Of a stretch of DNA of 64,000 bases, positions 27,468-35,514 are shown in pieces (the stretch's first letter is position 1; the number at the start of each line of letters is the position of its first letter). Origin of the DNA: Micromonospora sp045209745 (GTDB lineage Bacteria > Actinomycetota > Actinomycetes > Mycobacteriales > Micromonosporaceae); NCBI RefSeq assembly GCF_045209745.1, contig NZ_CP109273.1:2914001-2978000 (forward strand), given 5' to 3'. A model generated the notes under the pieces. It had not been told where the DNA came from, searched no databases, and was given only the letters and a program-made list of their open reading frames with translations. The position numbers and the translations under genes were made by a program.

Positions 27468-27492
27468 CGGGCGGTTAGAATTAGAGACGTGT

Positions 27493-27536
27493 GGACCTGG
27501 CGAGCTGAGCCTAAACCGCTCATGCTGGCCAGGTCC
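27493..27536 (+). terminator. Possible hairpin after the toxin gene
   Basis: GGACCTGGC (27493-27501) pairs perfectly with GCCAGGTCC (27528-27536), with a smaller GAG/CTC-type stem inside the 26-base loop, followed by CCCGCCTTTT. It lies 26 bases after the HNH stop and about 107 before the immunity gene, so it could be a terminator or an attenuator. Confidence 0.4.
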
Positions 27537-27643
27537 CCGCCTTTTGGTGGCGCTCAATCTCCTTAGGGGGCAAGTCCGTTGACGGCTGTAGACCATGGTG
27601 CAGATAGTGATTCCGCTGGCGGGGTACCGGAGGAAGAATTGTC

Positions 27644-28117
27644 ATGAAATTTATTACCCATAACGCGCCCGTCCTCAGAAGTAAGAGCAACTACATATCC
27701 AGGGTGGATCTAGAGCGATTTGGATTCCCAGACCTGTTTGAGCAGGTGTGGCTCCACCAACGGGAAGAGGGGCTCTTCGAGCTCTGCTGCATCCCGTTCC
27801 GCATCTACGGTTTGGCACTTCGAGATGTGGTCCGGGCAACACCAGATGGTTCGCTTGTGGTCGAAATTGCTCAGCCCTCCGGGGCGAGGGTGCTACGAGT
27901 CCTCCTAGCCCCAGACCAAGGGCACTTGGCGACCGGGCGCCAGAGGATCGAGACTGCCGCTCGCGACGCGGGCTTGCTCTTTGAGTGGAGCGGCGACCGC
28001 CACATCGCAGTGGACGTCCCAGCCGATGCAGACGTCGATAGGTTGCTTGGGGTGGTTCTCGAGGAGGAGAAAGCTGGCGCGAACTGGGAGTGGGCTGATG
28101 TTGTGCCATTCCAATGA
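27644..28117 (+). CDS. DUF4265-type protein, probable immunity protein
   Basis: GGAGGAAG precedes the ATG. The 157-residue cytosolic protein has the DUF4265 blocks EGLFELCCIPFRIYGLALRD and VVRATPDGSLVVEI, and ends ANWEWADVVPFQ. DUF4265 proteins are often encoded directly downstream of polymorphic toxins and are predicted immunity proteins. Here the upstream gene is the HNH tip of an RHS toxin, which supports that role. The gene is intact and less GC-rich near its start than its neighbours. Confidence 0.7.
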   Translation: MKFITHNAPVLRSKSNYISRVDLERFGFPDLFEQVWLHQREEGLFELCCIPFRIYGLALRDVVRATPDGSLVVEIAQPSGARVLRVLLAPDQGHLATGRQRIETAARDAGLLFEWSGDRHIAVDVPADADVDRLLGVVLEEEKAGANWEWADVVPFQ

Positions 28118-28319
28118 CACCCGCGCCCTCGCGGATAGCTAGGGGTTGATCGGCATTTCTGGAGTGCGTGGCTTAGCGAGACCTCCGAGTGGCTCGGAGC
28201 CCCCGATTCGTCAGGAGTCGCACGTCCATCATCTTCTGTTGGCCCGGCCATTCCGACCAGCCCGGATCGCACGGCCCCGGCGTTGTTCGGGAGTGTCCGG
28301 TTTGATGATGGTTTGTTAG

Positions 28320-29988
28320 CCTCGGCCCTTCGTTAAGGGTTGTCCAAGGAGTGGGCCGGAAACGCAGAAGTGCCTTCTGATCAGGGAAAATAGGGCTTGT
28401 CGAGAGTCCTGTTAACCCGTCACGGAAGGCACTTGCTGGGTGAAGGCTACCGCAACACGTCCGAAGATCACGGTGACCGGGGACGGGCGGGGCGTGGTCG
28501 GTCACGCCGGTGCCCGGCTGATCGCCGATCTCGCTGACGCGACTGGTTTGACCAGCGCATTCAGCCAAGCGTTGGCCGGGCTACGGCAGCGGCAGCGGCA
28601 GCGCGGGCACGACCCGGGCCGGATCGCGGTCGACCTCGCCGTGATGCTCGCTGACGGGGGCGAGGCCATCGCCGATCTGGCGGTACTGCGTGACCAGGCG
28701 GCCCTGTTCGGGCCGATCGCGTCCGACCCGACCGCGTGGCGACTGTTATCGCAGCTCGACGCCACGATGCTGGCCGAGCTGCGGGCCGCCCGAGCTCATG
28801 CCCGCGAGATCGCCTGGGCCCAGCACGCCGACACCCGCGGCGACCTGCCACAACCGACAGTCGCCGGCCAACCGGTCGACGGCCTGGTCCTCGACATCGA
28901 CGCGACCATCGTGATCTGCCACTCCGACAAGGAATCGGCCACCCGCACGTGGAAGAAGACCTTCGGCTTCCATCCGCTGCTGTGTTTCCTGGACAACACC
29001 GGCGAAGCCCTCGCCGGCCTGCTGCGCGAGGGCCGGGCCGGCTCGAACACCACCACCGACCACATCACCGTCCTCGACCAAGCCCTCGCCCAGATCCCCG
29101 ACGCTCAGCGGCACGGCACCCCGATCCTGCTCCGCGCCGATTCGGCCGGCTCCAGTCACGGCTTCCTCGCCCACATCAGGTCCTTACGCGAACACCACCT
29201 CGACATCCGATTCAGTGTCGGTGCCGCGATCACCGAACCAGTCAGGGCTGCGATCCGGGCCGCGACCGGCTGGGTCCCCGCCGTTGATACCAGTGGTGAC
29301 CTGCGTGAACATGCCGAGGTCTGCGAGATCACCGGCCTGTTCGACGCCGCAGGCTGGCCTGAAGGCACCCGGTTCCTGGTCCGCCGGGAACGCCCGCACC
29401 CCGGCGCCCAACTGAGCTTGTTCGACACCATCGAAGGCTGGCGGCACCAGGTCGTGGCCACCGACACCCCGCCCGGCACCGGGAGTATCCAGCACCTGGA
29501 GGCCCGGCATCGGGCACACGCCCGCGTCGAAGACCGCATCCGCACCGGCAAGAACACCGGCTTCGGCCGGTTCCCGTCCCGGATCTTCGCGATCAACCAG
29601 GCCTGGCTCCAACTCGCGCTGACCGGCATCGACCTGCTCGCCTGGACCCAGGCTCTGCTACTGGACGGCGATCTGGCCACCGCCGAACCGAAGAAGCTGC
29701 GCTACCGGCTGCTGCACGTCGCTGCCCGGATCACCCGCACCGCTCGGCGGACCCGGGTCGCTATCGCCGCGAACTGGCCCTGGACCGATGCCCTGACCAG
29801 CGCATTCAGCAAGCTTATGGCGTTGCCCCGGCCCACCGGCTGACCCTTACAACTCACGCCTCGACCAGCAGCACGGAGGAACCCGGCCTCGCGCCGGACT
29901 CTTGGCATACCAACAAAACGCCATCAACCACGCGAATCGAACTCATCGAATCCCGGCTATCGGCTGACGTCCAAGTGAAAGACCGAGG
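28320..29988. mobile_element. IS1380-family insertion sequence
   Basis: The left end CCTCGGCCCTTCGTTAAGGG (from 28320) matches the right end, which reads CCTCGGTCTTTCACTTGGAC inward from 29988, as imperfect inverted repeats starting with CC as in other IS1380 elements. Length about 1.67 kb is normal for the family. No clean target duplication is visible (GTTAG before, CTAGA after). A broken ISAs1-like gene abuts its right end. Confidence 0.7.
28440..29843 (+). CDS. IS1380-family transposase
   Basis: The 467-residue protein starts at a GTG (28440) and has the IS1380 (DDE_1-like) landmarks GRIAVDLAVMLADGGEAI, DGLVLDIDATIVICHS (first catalytic D), LLRADSAGSSHGFL (second D) and GKNTGFGRFPSRIFAINQAW, ending RTRVAIAANWPW. 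Full length. A related N-terminal fragment is fused to the truncated sigma factor near 12.3 kb. Confidence 0.95.
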   Translation: MKATATRPKITVTGDGRGVVGHAGARLIADLADATGLTSAFSQALAGLRQRQRQRGHDPGRIAVDLAVMLADGGEAIADLAVLRDQAALFGPIASDPTAWRLLSQLDATMLAELRAARAHAREIAWAQHADTRGDLPQPTVAGQPVDGLVLDIDATIVICHSDKESATRTWKKTFGFHPLLCFLDNTGEALAGLLREGRAGSNTTTDHITVLDQALAQIPDAQRHGTPILLRADSAGSSHGFLAHIRSLREHHLDIRFSVGAAITEPVRAAIRAATGWVPAVDTSGDLREHAEVCEITGLFDAAGWPEGTRFLVRRERPHPGAQLSLFDTIEGWRHQVVATDTPPGTGSIQHLEARHRAHARVEDRIRTGKNTGFGRFPSRIFAINQAWLQLALTGIDLLAWTQALLLDGDLATAEPKKLRYRLLHVAARITRTARRTRVAIAANWPWTDALTSAFSKLMALPRPTG

Positions 29989-30989
29989 CTAGATGCCGTA
30001 GGTGGCGAAGACGTCGCGGCGTTCGTGTAGGTCGCGGCGGGCGTAGGCGATGTTCGCGCGTCCGGCGAGGCGGAAGGTGTTGAGTGCCAGGTTGCGGAAG
30101 CTGGCTGCGGCGCGTGGGGCCGTACCGGTTCTGAGCTGGGAGTCGTCTTCGTGGAAGGTCACGTTCCTCGTCCAATGGAGACGGTTTTCCACGGCCCAGT
30201 GGCCTCTGGCGTAGGCGTTGAGTGCTCGGGGCTGGCCTGGCCGGCGGTGACGCTGACGATGCCGTGGATGATTTCTTTGCTGGTCCGTACGCCGTCGAGA
30301 CCGCCGGTGTCACGGCGTAGCCGGAAGACTTGCCGGGCGCCGGGGAACAGGGTGTCGTCGCAGGGCGCGACGCGTAGCGTGCGGCGTTCGGTGCGCCCGT
30401 GTCCGCGGTCCTGCGCGACGTCCATGCTGTCGATGAACTCGGTGTCGGTGCCGGACAGCAGGGCTTGGGCGGCCTGCAGGGCGAGGGGCTGGTTTCCCTT
30501 CAGAATCAGCGTGTAGTGGGCGTTCAGCGGCCCGGTGATCAGCCGGGCGGTCTTCTTCGTGGTGTGCAGAGCGTCCAGGGTGAGCATCATCCCGGCCACG
30601 TCCAACGGGGTCAGTAGCTCAGCGATGACCGCGTTCTCGCCGCGTTTGTGGGGGACCTGGCGTTGGCCCAGGATCGCCCCGCGGTCGTGGGTGACCGCGG
30701 CGACGAGGAACACCTGCCCGGTCGTGGTGCGGCTGCCGTGCAGCAGTTTCCCGTCGATCGCGGCGGCGGGTAGCAGCCCGGCCGGGGCCGGGTGGGTGAT
30801 CGCCCGGGTCGCGGCGCGGCGTTGCTCCCGCTCCGCCGGCTCGTCCTCAGCAGCGGCGATGACCGGTAGCGGGGTGTCTCCCCGTGCGACGTCGGCGGCG
30901 TATCCGCAGGTCGCCGTGTCGAGGGCGTCGCCGTCCAAGGGGATGATCGACAACATCAGCCGCCGCGTAACGGACGAATCCACACCCAC
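29989..30989 (-). pseudogene. ISAs1-family transposase, 5'-truncated and frameshifted
   Basis: The longer frame contains AIDGKLLHGSRTTTGQVFLV, LLTPLDVAGMMLTLDALHT and YTLILKGNQPLAL, the ISAs1 (H-repeat) DDE core. Near 30221 one C is missing and the frame ends wrongly; the correct tail ENRLHWTRNVTFHEDDSQLR to YARRDLHERRDVFATYGI runs on in another frame to the stop at 29989. The N-terminus begins inside the family's first domain (PLDGDALDTATCGY), so about 80 residues are missing at the 5' side near 31005. Confidence 0.85.
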
Positions 30990-31148
30990 CTGGCGAGGCG
31001 CATACTAGTAGATCAAGAACAAATCGAACGCCCTCTGAGATCGTGCTCGTCCGAGGCCAGGCGGGGGTAGGCGGCAAATGTCTTGGCAGGCAGAGCAGCA
31101 GCGACCGTGGGCCTGGCGTTGTTATCGGTATGAGGGATAGGTACACCC

Positions 31149-31673
31149 ATGGGCGCTGACCTCGAACGGGAGTTCAGCGATTTCATCGCGGCCCGCTCGC
31201 ACGCACTGTTCCGGACCGCGCTCGCCCTGACCGGGCACCGTCAGCAGGCCGAGGATCTACTCCAGACGGTACTGACCAAGGGCGCCCGACACTGGGGGCG
31301 GATCCGCACCGGAAACCCCGAGGCGTACCTGCGCACCGCGCTGTACCGCCAGCAGACGAGTTGGTGGCGCAGCCTCCGGCGGGGGCGCGAGGTGAGCGCT
31401 GAACAGTTGCCGGAGGTCGCGACGACGGTCGACGCCACCGCCACCGTCGACCTCAACCTGGCGCTCAGACAGGCGTTGGCGCAGCTCGCGCCCAAGCACC
31501 GGGCGGTGCTTGTGCTGCGCTACTTCGAAGACCGGCCGGACAGCGAGATCGCGGAGATTCTGGGCTGCACCCAATCCACGGTACGCAGCCAGGCCGCGCG
31601 GGCTCTCGCCCGGCTGCGCGAACTCTGTCCCAGGCTCGACATCCTCGCCACGAAGGAGGCGGCAGACCGATGA
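31149..31673 (+). CDS. SigE-family ECF sigma factor
   Basis: The 174-residue protein has region 2 (EREFSDFIAARSHALFRTAL, HRQQAEDLLQTVLTKGARHW) and region 4 (LAPKHRAVLVLRYFEDRPD, EIAEILGCTQSTVRSQAARA), in the pattern of the actinobacterial SigE group. Its stop overlaps the next start by four bases (ATGA 31670-31673), so sigma factor and partner are coupled. Both are intact, unlike the ECF gene at 14922. Confidence 0.93.
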   Translation: MGADLEREFSDFIAARSHALFRTALALTGHRQQAEDLLQTVLTKGARHWGRIRTGNPEAYLRTALYRQQTSWWRSLRRGREVSAEQLPEVATTVDATATVDLNLALRQALAQLAPKHRAVLVLRYFEDRPDSEIAEILGCTQSTVRSQAARALARLRELCPRLDILATKEAADR

Positions 31674-32875
31674 ACCCGCACCTCACCAGAGCGCTCCGGA
31701 CCGCATTCGAGGAACTGGCCGAGGCCGCGCCCGCGCCGGTCGGGCTGGCCCAGGCCGCACTGGTCAGCGCCCGCCGGCAACGGGTCGCCCGGCTGGCCGT
31801 CGGCGGTGGCTTCGCCGCGGCGATCGGCGCCGCGCTGATCGGCGTGGTCGCCGTCATCGCCCCGATGAGCGGTACGGCCGGCGACCAGTTCGCCGATAAC
31901 GGGCTGAGGCCACTCGTGGTGACCGCGTACAGCGGCATCCGCGATCCGAAAATCGATGATCCGAGCCCGAACTTCCAGTACTCGCTCCTACTGAACGCGA
32001 AGACCGGTCGGTACGACCGGGTGCCGTACCGGTATGCCATGCCGTCCCCGGACGGCAGCCAGGTGCTGGTCGCGACGGGTGACAACAGTTTGCGCTATCC
32101 AACCCGGGCGGGCGTACTGGACCGGGCCAGCGGGAACGTACGGTGGATCGCCGACTTCGGCAGCACCAGCGACGCCCGCTTCCCCGGCTATTCGAGCGAC
32201 GGGCGCTGGTCGCCGGACGGGCAGCGCATCCTCTTCACCCACATGCCGCGCACGGGTACGCCCGGCTTCGTGCTGGTGGATTCGGAGACGCTCACGACAA
32301 CGTTCGTCCCACTGCCCGACCTGGCCGCGCAGAACGACCAGGCCACCGGCCTGATCTGGACGCCAGACAGTAACGGGCTCGCGCTGACGCTCTCCAAGTC
32401 TGTCGATGAGCCCACGGTGACCGGGATCCGCATCTATGACATGGCTGGCGGAGTGATGCGTACCGTTCCCGCCAGCAACGGCCCGCTGGACGACGTCAGC
32501 TTCTTCCCGGACGGCGGGCAACTGGCGCTAGCGCCGTACTCCGACGGGGTGCGGCAGACCTCCGTCACGGTGGTCGATCCGGTCACCGGGGCGGTCCAGC
32601 ACAGCTTCAAGGTGCCCCTTTCCGGCGGCCTGATCGGCTGGACGGACGACCAGCACCTGCTGATCCGCGTCTTCCACGACCCGGGCGGGATACCGGCATC
32701 GGACCAGCCCGCCCCAGTCCTCGGACCAGGTGATGACGAGTACGACCGCCTGCTCGTGGTCGACCTGACCGGTCGGGTGACCCACTCGATGCACCTACCG
32801 GCCGAGTACGCCGACCACCTCTTCATCGGCTCCTCCGCCGGCCTGCCGAGCAGCGCCGCGAAGATCACCTTCTAA
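31670..32875 (+). CDS. Membrane-anchored beta-propeller partner of the SigE-type factor
   Basis: The 401-residue protein has a short cytoplasmic N-terminus (FEELAEAAPAPVGLAQAA), one TM helix (about 42-66) and an extracytoplasmic TolB/WD40-like propeller with repeats such as YAMPSPDGSQVLVATG, GRWSPDGQRILFTH and LIWTPDSNGLALTL. Such genes directly after SigE-type factors are common in Micromonosporaceae and are presumed anti-sigma or sensor proteins; no direct proof is in the sequence. Confidence 0.8.
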   Translation: MNPHLTRALRTAFEELAEAAPAPVGLAQAALVSARRQRVARLAVGGGFAAAIGAALIGVVAVIAPMSGTAGDQFADNGLRPLVVTAYSGIRDPKIDDPSPNFQYSLLLNAKTGRYDRVPYRYAMPSPDGSQVLVATGDNSLRYPTRAGVLDRASGNVRWIADFGSTSDARFPGYSSDGRWSPDGQRILFTHMPRTGTPGFVLVDSETLTTTFVPLPDLAAQNDQATGLIWTPDSNGLALTLSKSVDEPTVTGIRIYDMAGGVMRTVPASNGPLDDVSFFPDGGQLALAPYSDGVRQTSVTVVDPVTGAVQHSFKVPLSGGLIGWTDDQHLLIRVFHDPGGIPASDQPAPVLGPGDDEYDRLLVVDLTGRVTHSMHLPAEYADHLFIGSSAGLPSSAAKITF

Positions 32876-33023
32876 GCCGTGATGGACCTCGCCATCGTTA
32901 ACGAAGTCGGCCAGACCAGCTGACCGGCACTGGGGTGGGTCGGGTCACCGCGGCGCGGCCCGCCCCCGTATCGCCCATCTGCAACACGTACCCCCTCGGC
33001 CCACCCCCTGGAGCCCGCCTTCT

Positions 33024-33986
33024 ATGCGCCCTCGCCTGATCATGGTGTTCGCTGTCGCGTCGATCGTTTTCGGCGGGGTCCTGCTGGTCCCTGCCGCGTA
33101 CGCCAAACTCGCCACCACCCCCGATCCGACCAACTCCGCATCCGCCACCCCCACCACCCCGCCGCCCGCGCTGACCCCGCCACCGCCGCCGACCCTGGCC
33201 GCCGCACCGATAGCGGTGCCGGTGGACGGCTTCGTCGCGTGGGCACTGCTGGAACGCGAGAGCGGGCAGACCGCCGGCTCGGCCAACAGTGCCAAGTCGA
33301 CCAACTCCACCGAGTCGATGATCAAGGTTTGGATTGTCGCGGACTTCCTGCGCCGAACGGCGGAGGCGAACAAGACGCCCTCGGACGAACGCCTGGAACA
33401 GGCCAGCCAAGCGATCCGCTACAGCTCCAACGACTCGGCCGAAGCGCTCTACAACGCTGGCGGCCGCACAACGGTGATCAGACGGATGATCAGTCTGTGC
33501 CGGTTGACCAAAACGAGGCTGGGTACCATACCTGGCTACGCGGGCTGGTGGAGCTTCACCGAGATGACCGCCCAAGACGCGGTACGAATGGGCGAGTGTG
33601 TCAAGAGCGGCAAGGCCGCGGGTCCCAAATGGACTGATTGGTTGCTCAAGGAGATGCGCAACGTCTGGGGCACCACGGCCAAGAAAGATCAGCAGGAGAC
33701 GAGAGAGGGCGGCCGGTGGGGCATCATTGACGGTTTACCGATGGAAATGCTCGAAAAGGATCCGGTCAGCATCAAGAACGGCTGGACCTCGCTCGGCTAT
33801 GACGGCAACTGGCACGTCAACTGTCTGGCCATCACCAACAACTGGGTGCTCGCGGTGCAGGTGCGATACCCGGACCAGCGGGGTCTCGACTACGGCGCAC
33901 GCGTCTGTGCGAGCGTCGCCGCCCAACTGGTGACCCCGCGACCGGGTGCCGCGCTGAACGTGCCCCGACCTCTGACCGGAGGCTGA
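33024..33986 (+). CDS. Secreted beta-lactamase-fold serine hydrolase-like protein
   Basis: The 320-residue protein has a signal peptide (cleavage after AYA, residue 27), a Pro/Thr-rich linker (about 35-66) and a class A beta-lactamase-like domain. The SxxK motif is STESMIKVW (S98, K101) and an SxN-like motif lies in YSSNDSAEALY (134-136). No clear KTG triad is seen near the end, so it may not hydrolyse beta-lactams. Proteins of this build are common secreted proteins in actinomycetes. It stands 149 bases after the sigma partner gene and may be its target or an independent gene. Confidence 0.75.
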   Translation: MRPRLIMVFAVASIVFGGVLLVPAAYAKLATTPDPTNSASATPTTPPPALTPPPPPTLAAAPIAVPVDGFVAWALLERESGQTAGSANSAKSTNSTESMIKVWIVADFLRRTAEANKTPSDERLEQASQAIRYSSNDSAEALYNAGGRTTVIRRMISLCRLTKTRLGTIPGYAGWWSFTEMTAQDAVRMGECVKSGKAAGPKWTDWLLKEMRNVWGTTAKKDQQETREGGRWGIIDGLPMEMLEKDPVSIKNGWTSLGYDGNWHVNCLAITNNWVLAVQVRYPDQRGLDYGARVCASVAAQLVTPRPGAALNVPRPLTGG

Positions 33987-34127
33987 CCAGACTCTCGCCG
34001 AGCATCTGGGTCTGTAGGTCCCCGATGCGCTGTCCGTGTCACGTGGCAGTGTCGCGGGTCGCGCGGTCTCCTTGGGCGGGCGATGAGGCGTGGGGTACGA
34101 AGTGGGGGCTCGCGGATAGGTCATTAT
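33987..34127. other. Short non-coding gap before the tRNA-linked repeat
   Basis: Nothing recognisable; the upstream repeat of the tRNA-Arg half begins at 34128. Confidence 0.4.
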
Positions 34128-34388
34128 TGATCTTGGTGATGTGGTCGCCGTGTGGTCTCCAGCGGAAGCCAATGCGGGTCGATCCGTGCCACCCCAGGTA
34201 AACCGGGGCCAACAATCCTGGTCACAGGCCCGTCCGGTGTGATCGGCGTGTGGTCGTCGGTCCGGGCGGTTAGCCGAGCCAACGCAGGTCAACCTGGGTC
34301 ACTCCCTGCCAACGCGGGTCAACCCGCAGGTCGTTACACTGACCACTCGCGCCCTCGTAGCTCAGGGGATAGAGCATCGGTTTCCTAA
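34128..34388. repeat. tRNA-Arg upstream repeat plus 5' tRNA half, copy A
   Basis: This 261-base block matches copies at 38020-38281 and 53876-54136. It starts TGATCTT, carries TCTCCAGCGG near its beginning, several motifs of the type GCCAACGCGGGTCAACC and a promoter -10 (TACACT) a few bases before the tRNA start. It ends CGGTTTCCTAA, in the anticodon loop. It is the most diverged of the three copies. Confidence 0.8.
34351..34388 (+). pseudogene. 5' half of a tRNA-Arg(CCT) gene, copy A
   Basis: Bases 34351-34388 are identical to the first 38 bases of the full tRNA-Arg at 54099 (acceptor 5' strand, D arm, anticodon 5' strand and loop up to CCTAA). The 3' half is absent and replaced by the junction repeat starting GACGACGCTCT. 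It cannot make a functional tRNA. Confidence 0.9.
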
Positions 34389-34495
34389 GACGACGCTCTA
34401 TCTGTGTCTGATGCCGCTGTGCCTGCGGGTTCCTATTCTGGGTTCTTGTTAGCCGGTCGCAGCCACGCGTTGCTGTGCTCGTTTGCTGAAGATTA
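34384..34495. repeat. Junction repeat, copy 2
   Basis: Starting with CCTAAG and then ACGACGCTCT, it shares spaced blocks (GATGCCGC...CCTGCGGGTTC, then GTTGCTGTGCTCG and CTGAAGATTAG) with copies 1 and 3. It is the most diverged copy. It begins exactly where the tRNA half ends. Confidence 0.6.
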
Positions 34496-34823
34496 GCGCG
34501 GTAGCGTCGGCCCTGCTCAGCCGTTGTCGGGTGGTCTCCGGGTCCGCCGAGTGCCCCGCGCTGCGTCGGCTTGGTTGCCGCGGCAACTCGGCCCGGCGTT
34601 GTGGCCGCCTGCGCCCGCGCAGGCCGGTGGTGATGGCCGATCCCCGAGGCTCGTCCGAATTGGGTGGCCAGCGAAGGCGGGCAGCGTCGGCGTATCGCTG
34701 ATCCTTCGAGCGGCCGAGAACCTTTCCGGGCCTCGTCGGCGACTACCGTCAAGGCGGGCTGGACGAGGAAAGGTGCCCTGGTCTTTCGCCGCCCTTCACT
34801 TTCTGTCGGCTCTGCCTGAAATC
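34496..34823. other. Gene-free stretch
   Basis: No coding sequence is convincing. The open minus frame across this stretch is an antisense artefact running through the tRNA half. Confidence 0.4.
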
Positions 34824-35105
34824 TCGACACACTCCCCTGCCAACAGCGTGGTGCCGTCGGTTGTGGCCGCAGTGCCTAACCAGCGCGGTGAGCTGTTGAT
34901 GATCCACCGCACCGACAACAACCTGTGGGCGCTACCTGGCGGTGGCCACGACATCGGCGAGTCGGTCTCCGACACGGTGGTGCGGGAGCGCGAGGAGACC
35001 GGCATCGAGGTGGAGGTCATCGGCCTGGTCGGGATCTACAGCAACCCCCACCACGTGATGGCCTACGACGACGGTGAAGTACGCCAGCTTTTCCGGACTA
35101 ACTGA
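34824..35105 (+). pseudogene. Nudix hydrolase fragment with damaged Nudix box
   Basis: The frame reads SVVPSVVAAVPNQRGELLMI and LWALPGGGHDIGES, then a Nudix helix VVREREETGIEVEV that lacks one residue of the standard REVxEEG spacing (a 3-base in-frame deletion). After VMAYDDGEVRQ the homology stops and a TGA follows, leaving about half a protein; the N-terminus also lacks a start. A non-functional remnant at the left end of module 2. Confidence 0.75.
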
Positions 35106-35142
35106 GGGTGGCCGATTCCGCGAACCCCGTAACGGTCTGTGA

Positions 35143-35415
35143 TCATCGTTCCCATTCCAGGGTGATCTTGGCCTTGCGGGGCAGCGCCAAGTAGAGCAGG
35201 CCGGTCACGGCGACCAAGGCGAGACCGCCGTGGAACTTGGTCTCGAGGCCGGGCGGGACCAAGCCGAGCACCTGGGTGAGCGACGAGGCCAACAACGTCC
35301 CGAAGCCACCGCCGGCGGCAACCTTGACCTTGCGGTTGATGCTCCCGTTGGCCTGGTCCTTCGGGGTCGTGTAGCGGTTTTTGGGCGTGCGGGAGCCATC
35401 CGCGTTCGCGGGCAT
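35143..35415 (-). CDS. Small membrane protein, 90 aa
   Basis: The product has a basic N-terminus (SRTPKNRYTTPKDQANGS) and two helices, about 33-50 (GGGFGTLLASSLTQVLGL) and 60-78 (GGLALVAVTGLLYLAL), ending KAKITLEWER. Unknown function. It lies 99 bases downstream of the 517-aa gene on the same strand and may be co-transcribed with it. Holin-like in size but without further support. Confidence 0.55.
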   Translation of the reverse strand: MPANADGSRTPKNRYTTPKDQANGSINRKVKVAAGGGFGTLLASSLTQVLGLVPPGLETKFHGGLALVAVTGLLYLALPRKAKITLEWER

Positions 35416-35514
35416 GGAGAACGGTCGCGAGCGGCGCCCCCAGACTCTTCTCGCTCGTTCTCTCCGGAGGTTCGCGGGTCGCGAGCGGCGGCATCCGCCG
35501 CAGGCGGTTCGAGC

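Noticed and set aside
31149..32875. SigE pair as part of the RHS toxin locus
   Set aside because: Two transposases lie between them and the pair is a common actinomycete unit on its own.
33024..33986. True class A beta-lactamase
   Set aside because: SxxK is present but a KTG-type triad is not visible, so only the fold is claimed.
34270..34830. Minus frame reading RKPMLYPLSYEGA through the tRNA half
   Set aside because: This peptide is the antisense of tRNA-Arg and appears wherever the tRNA occurs; not a gene.
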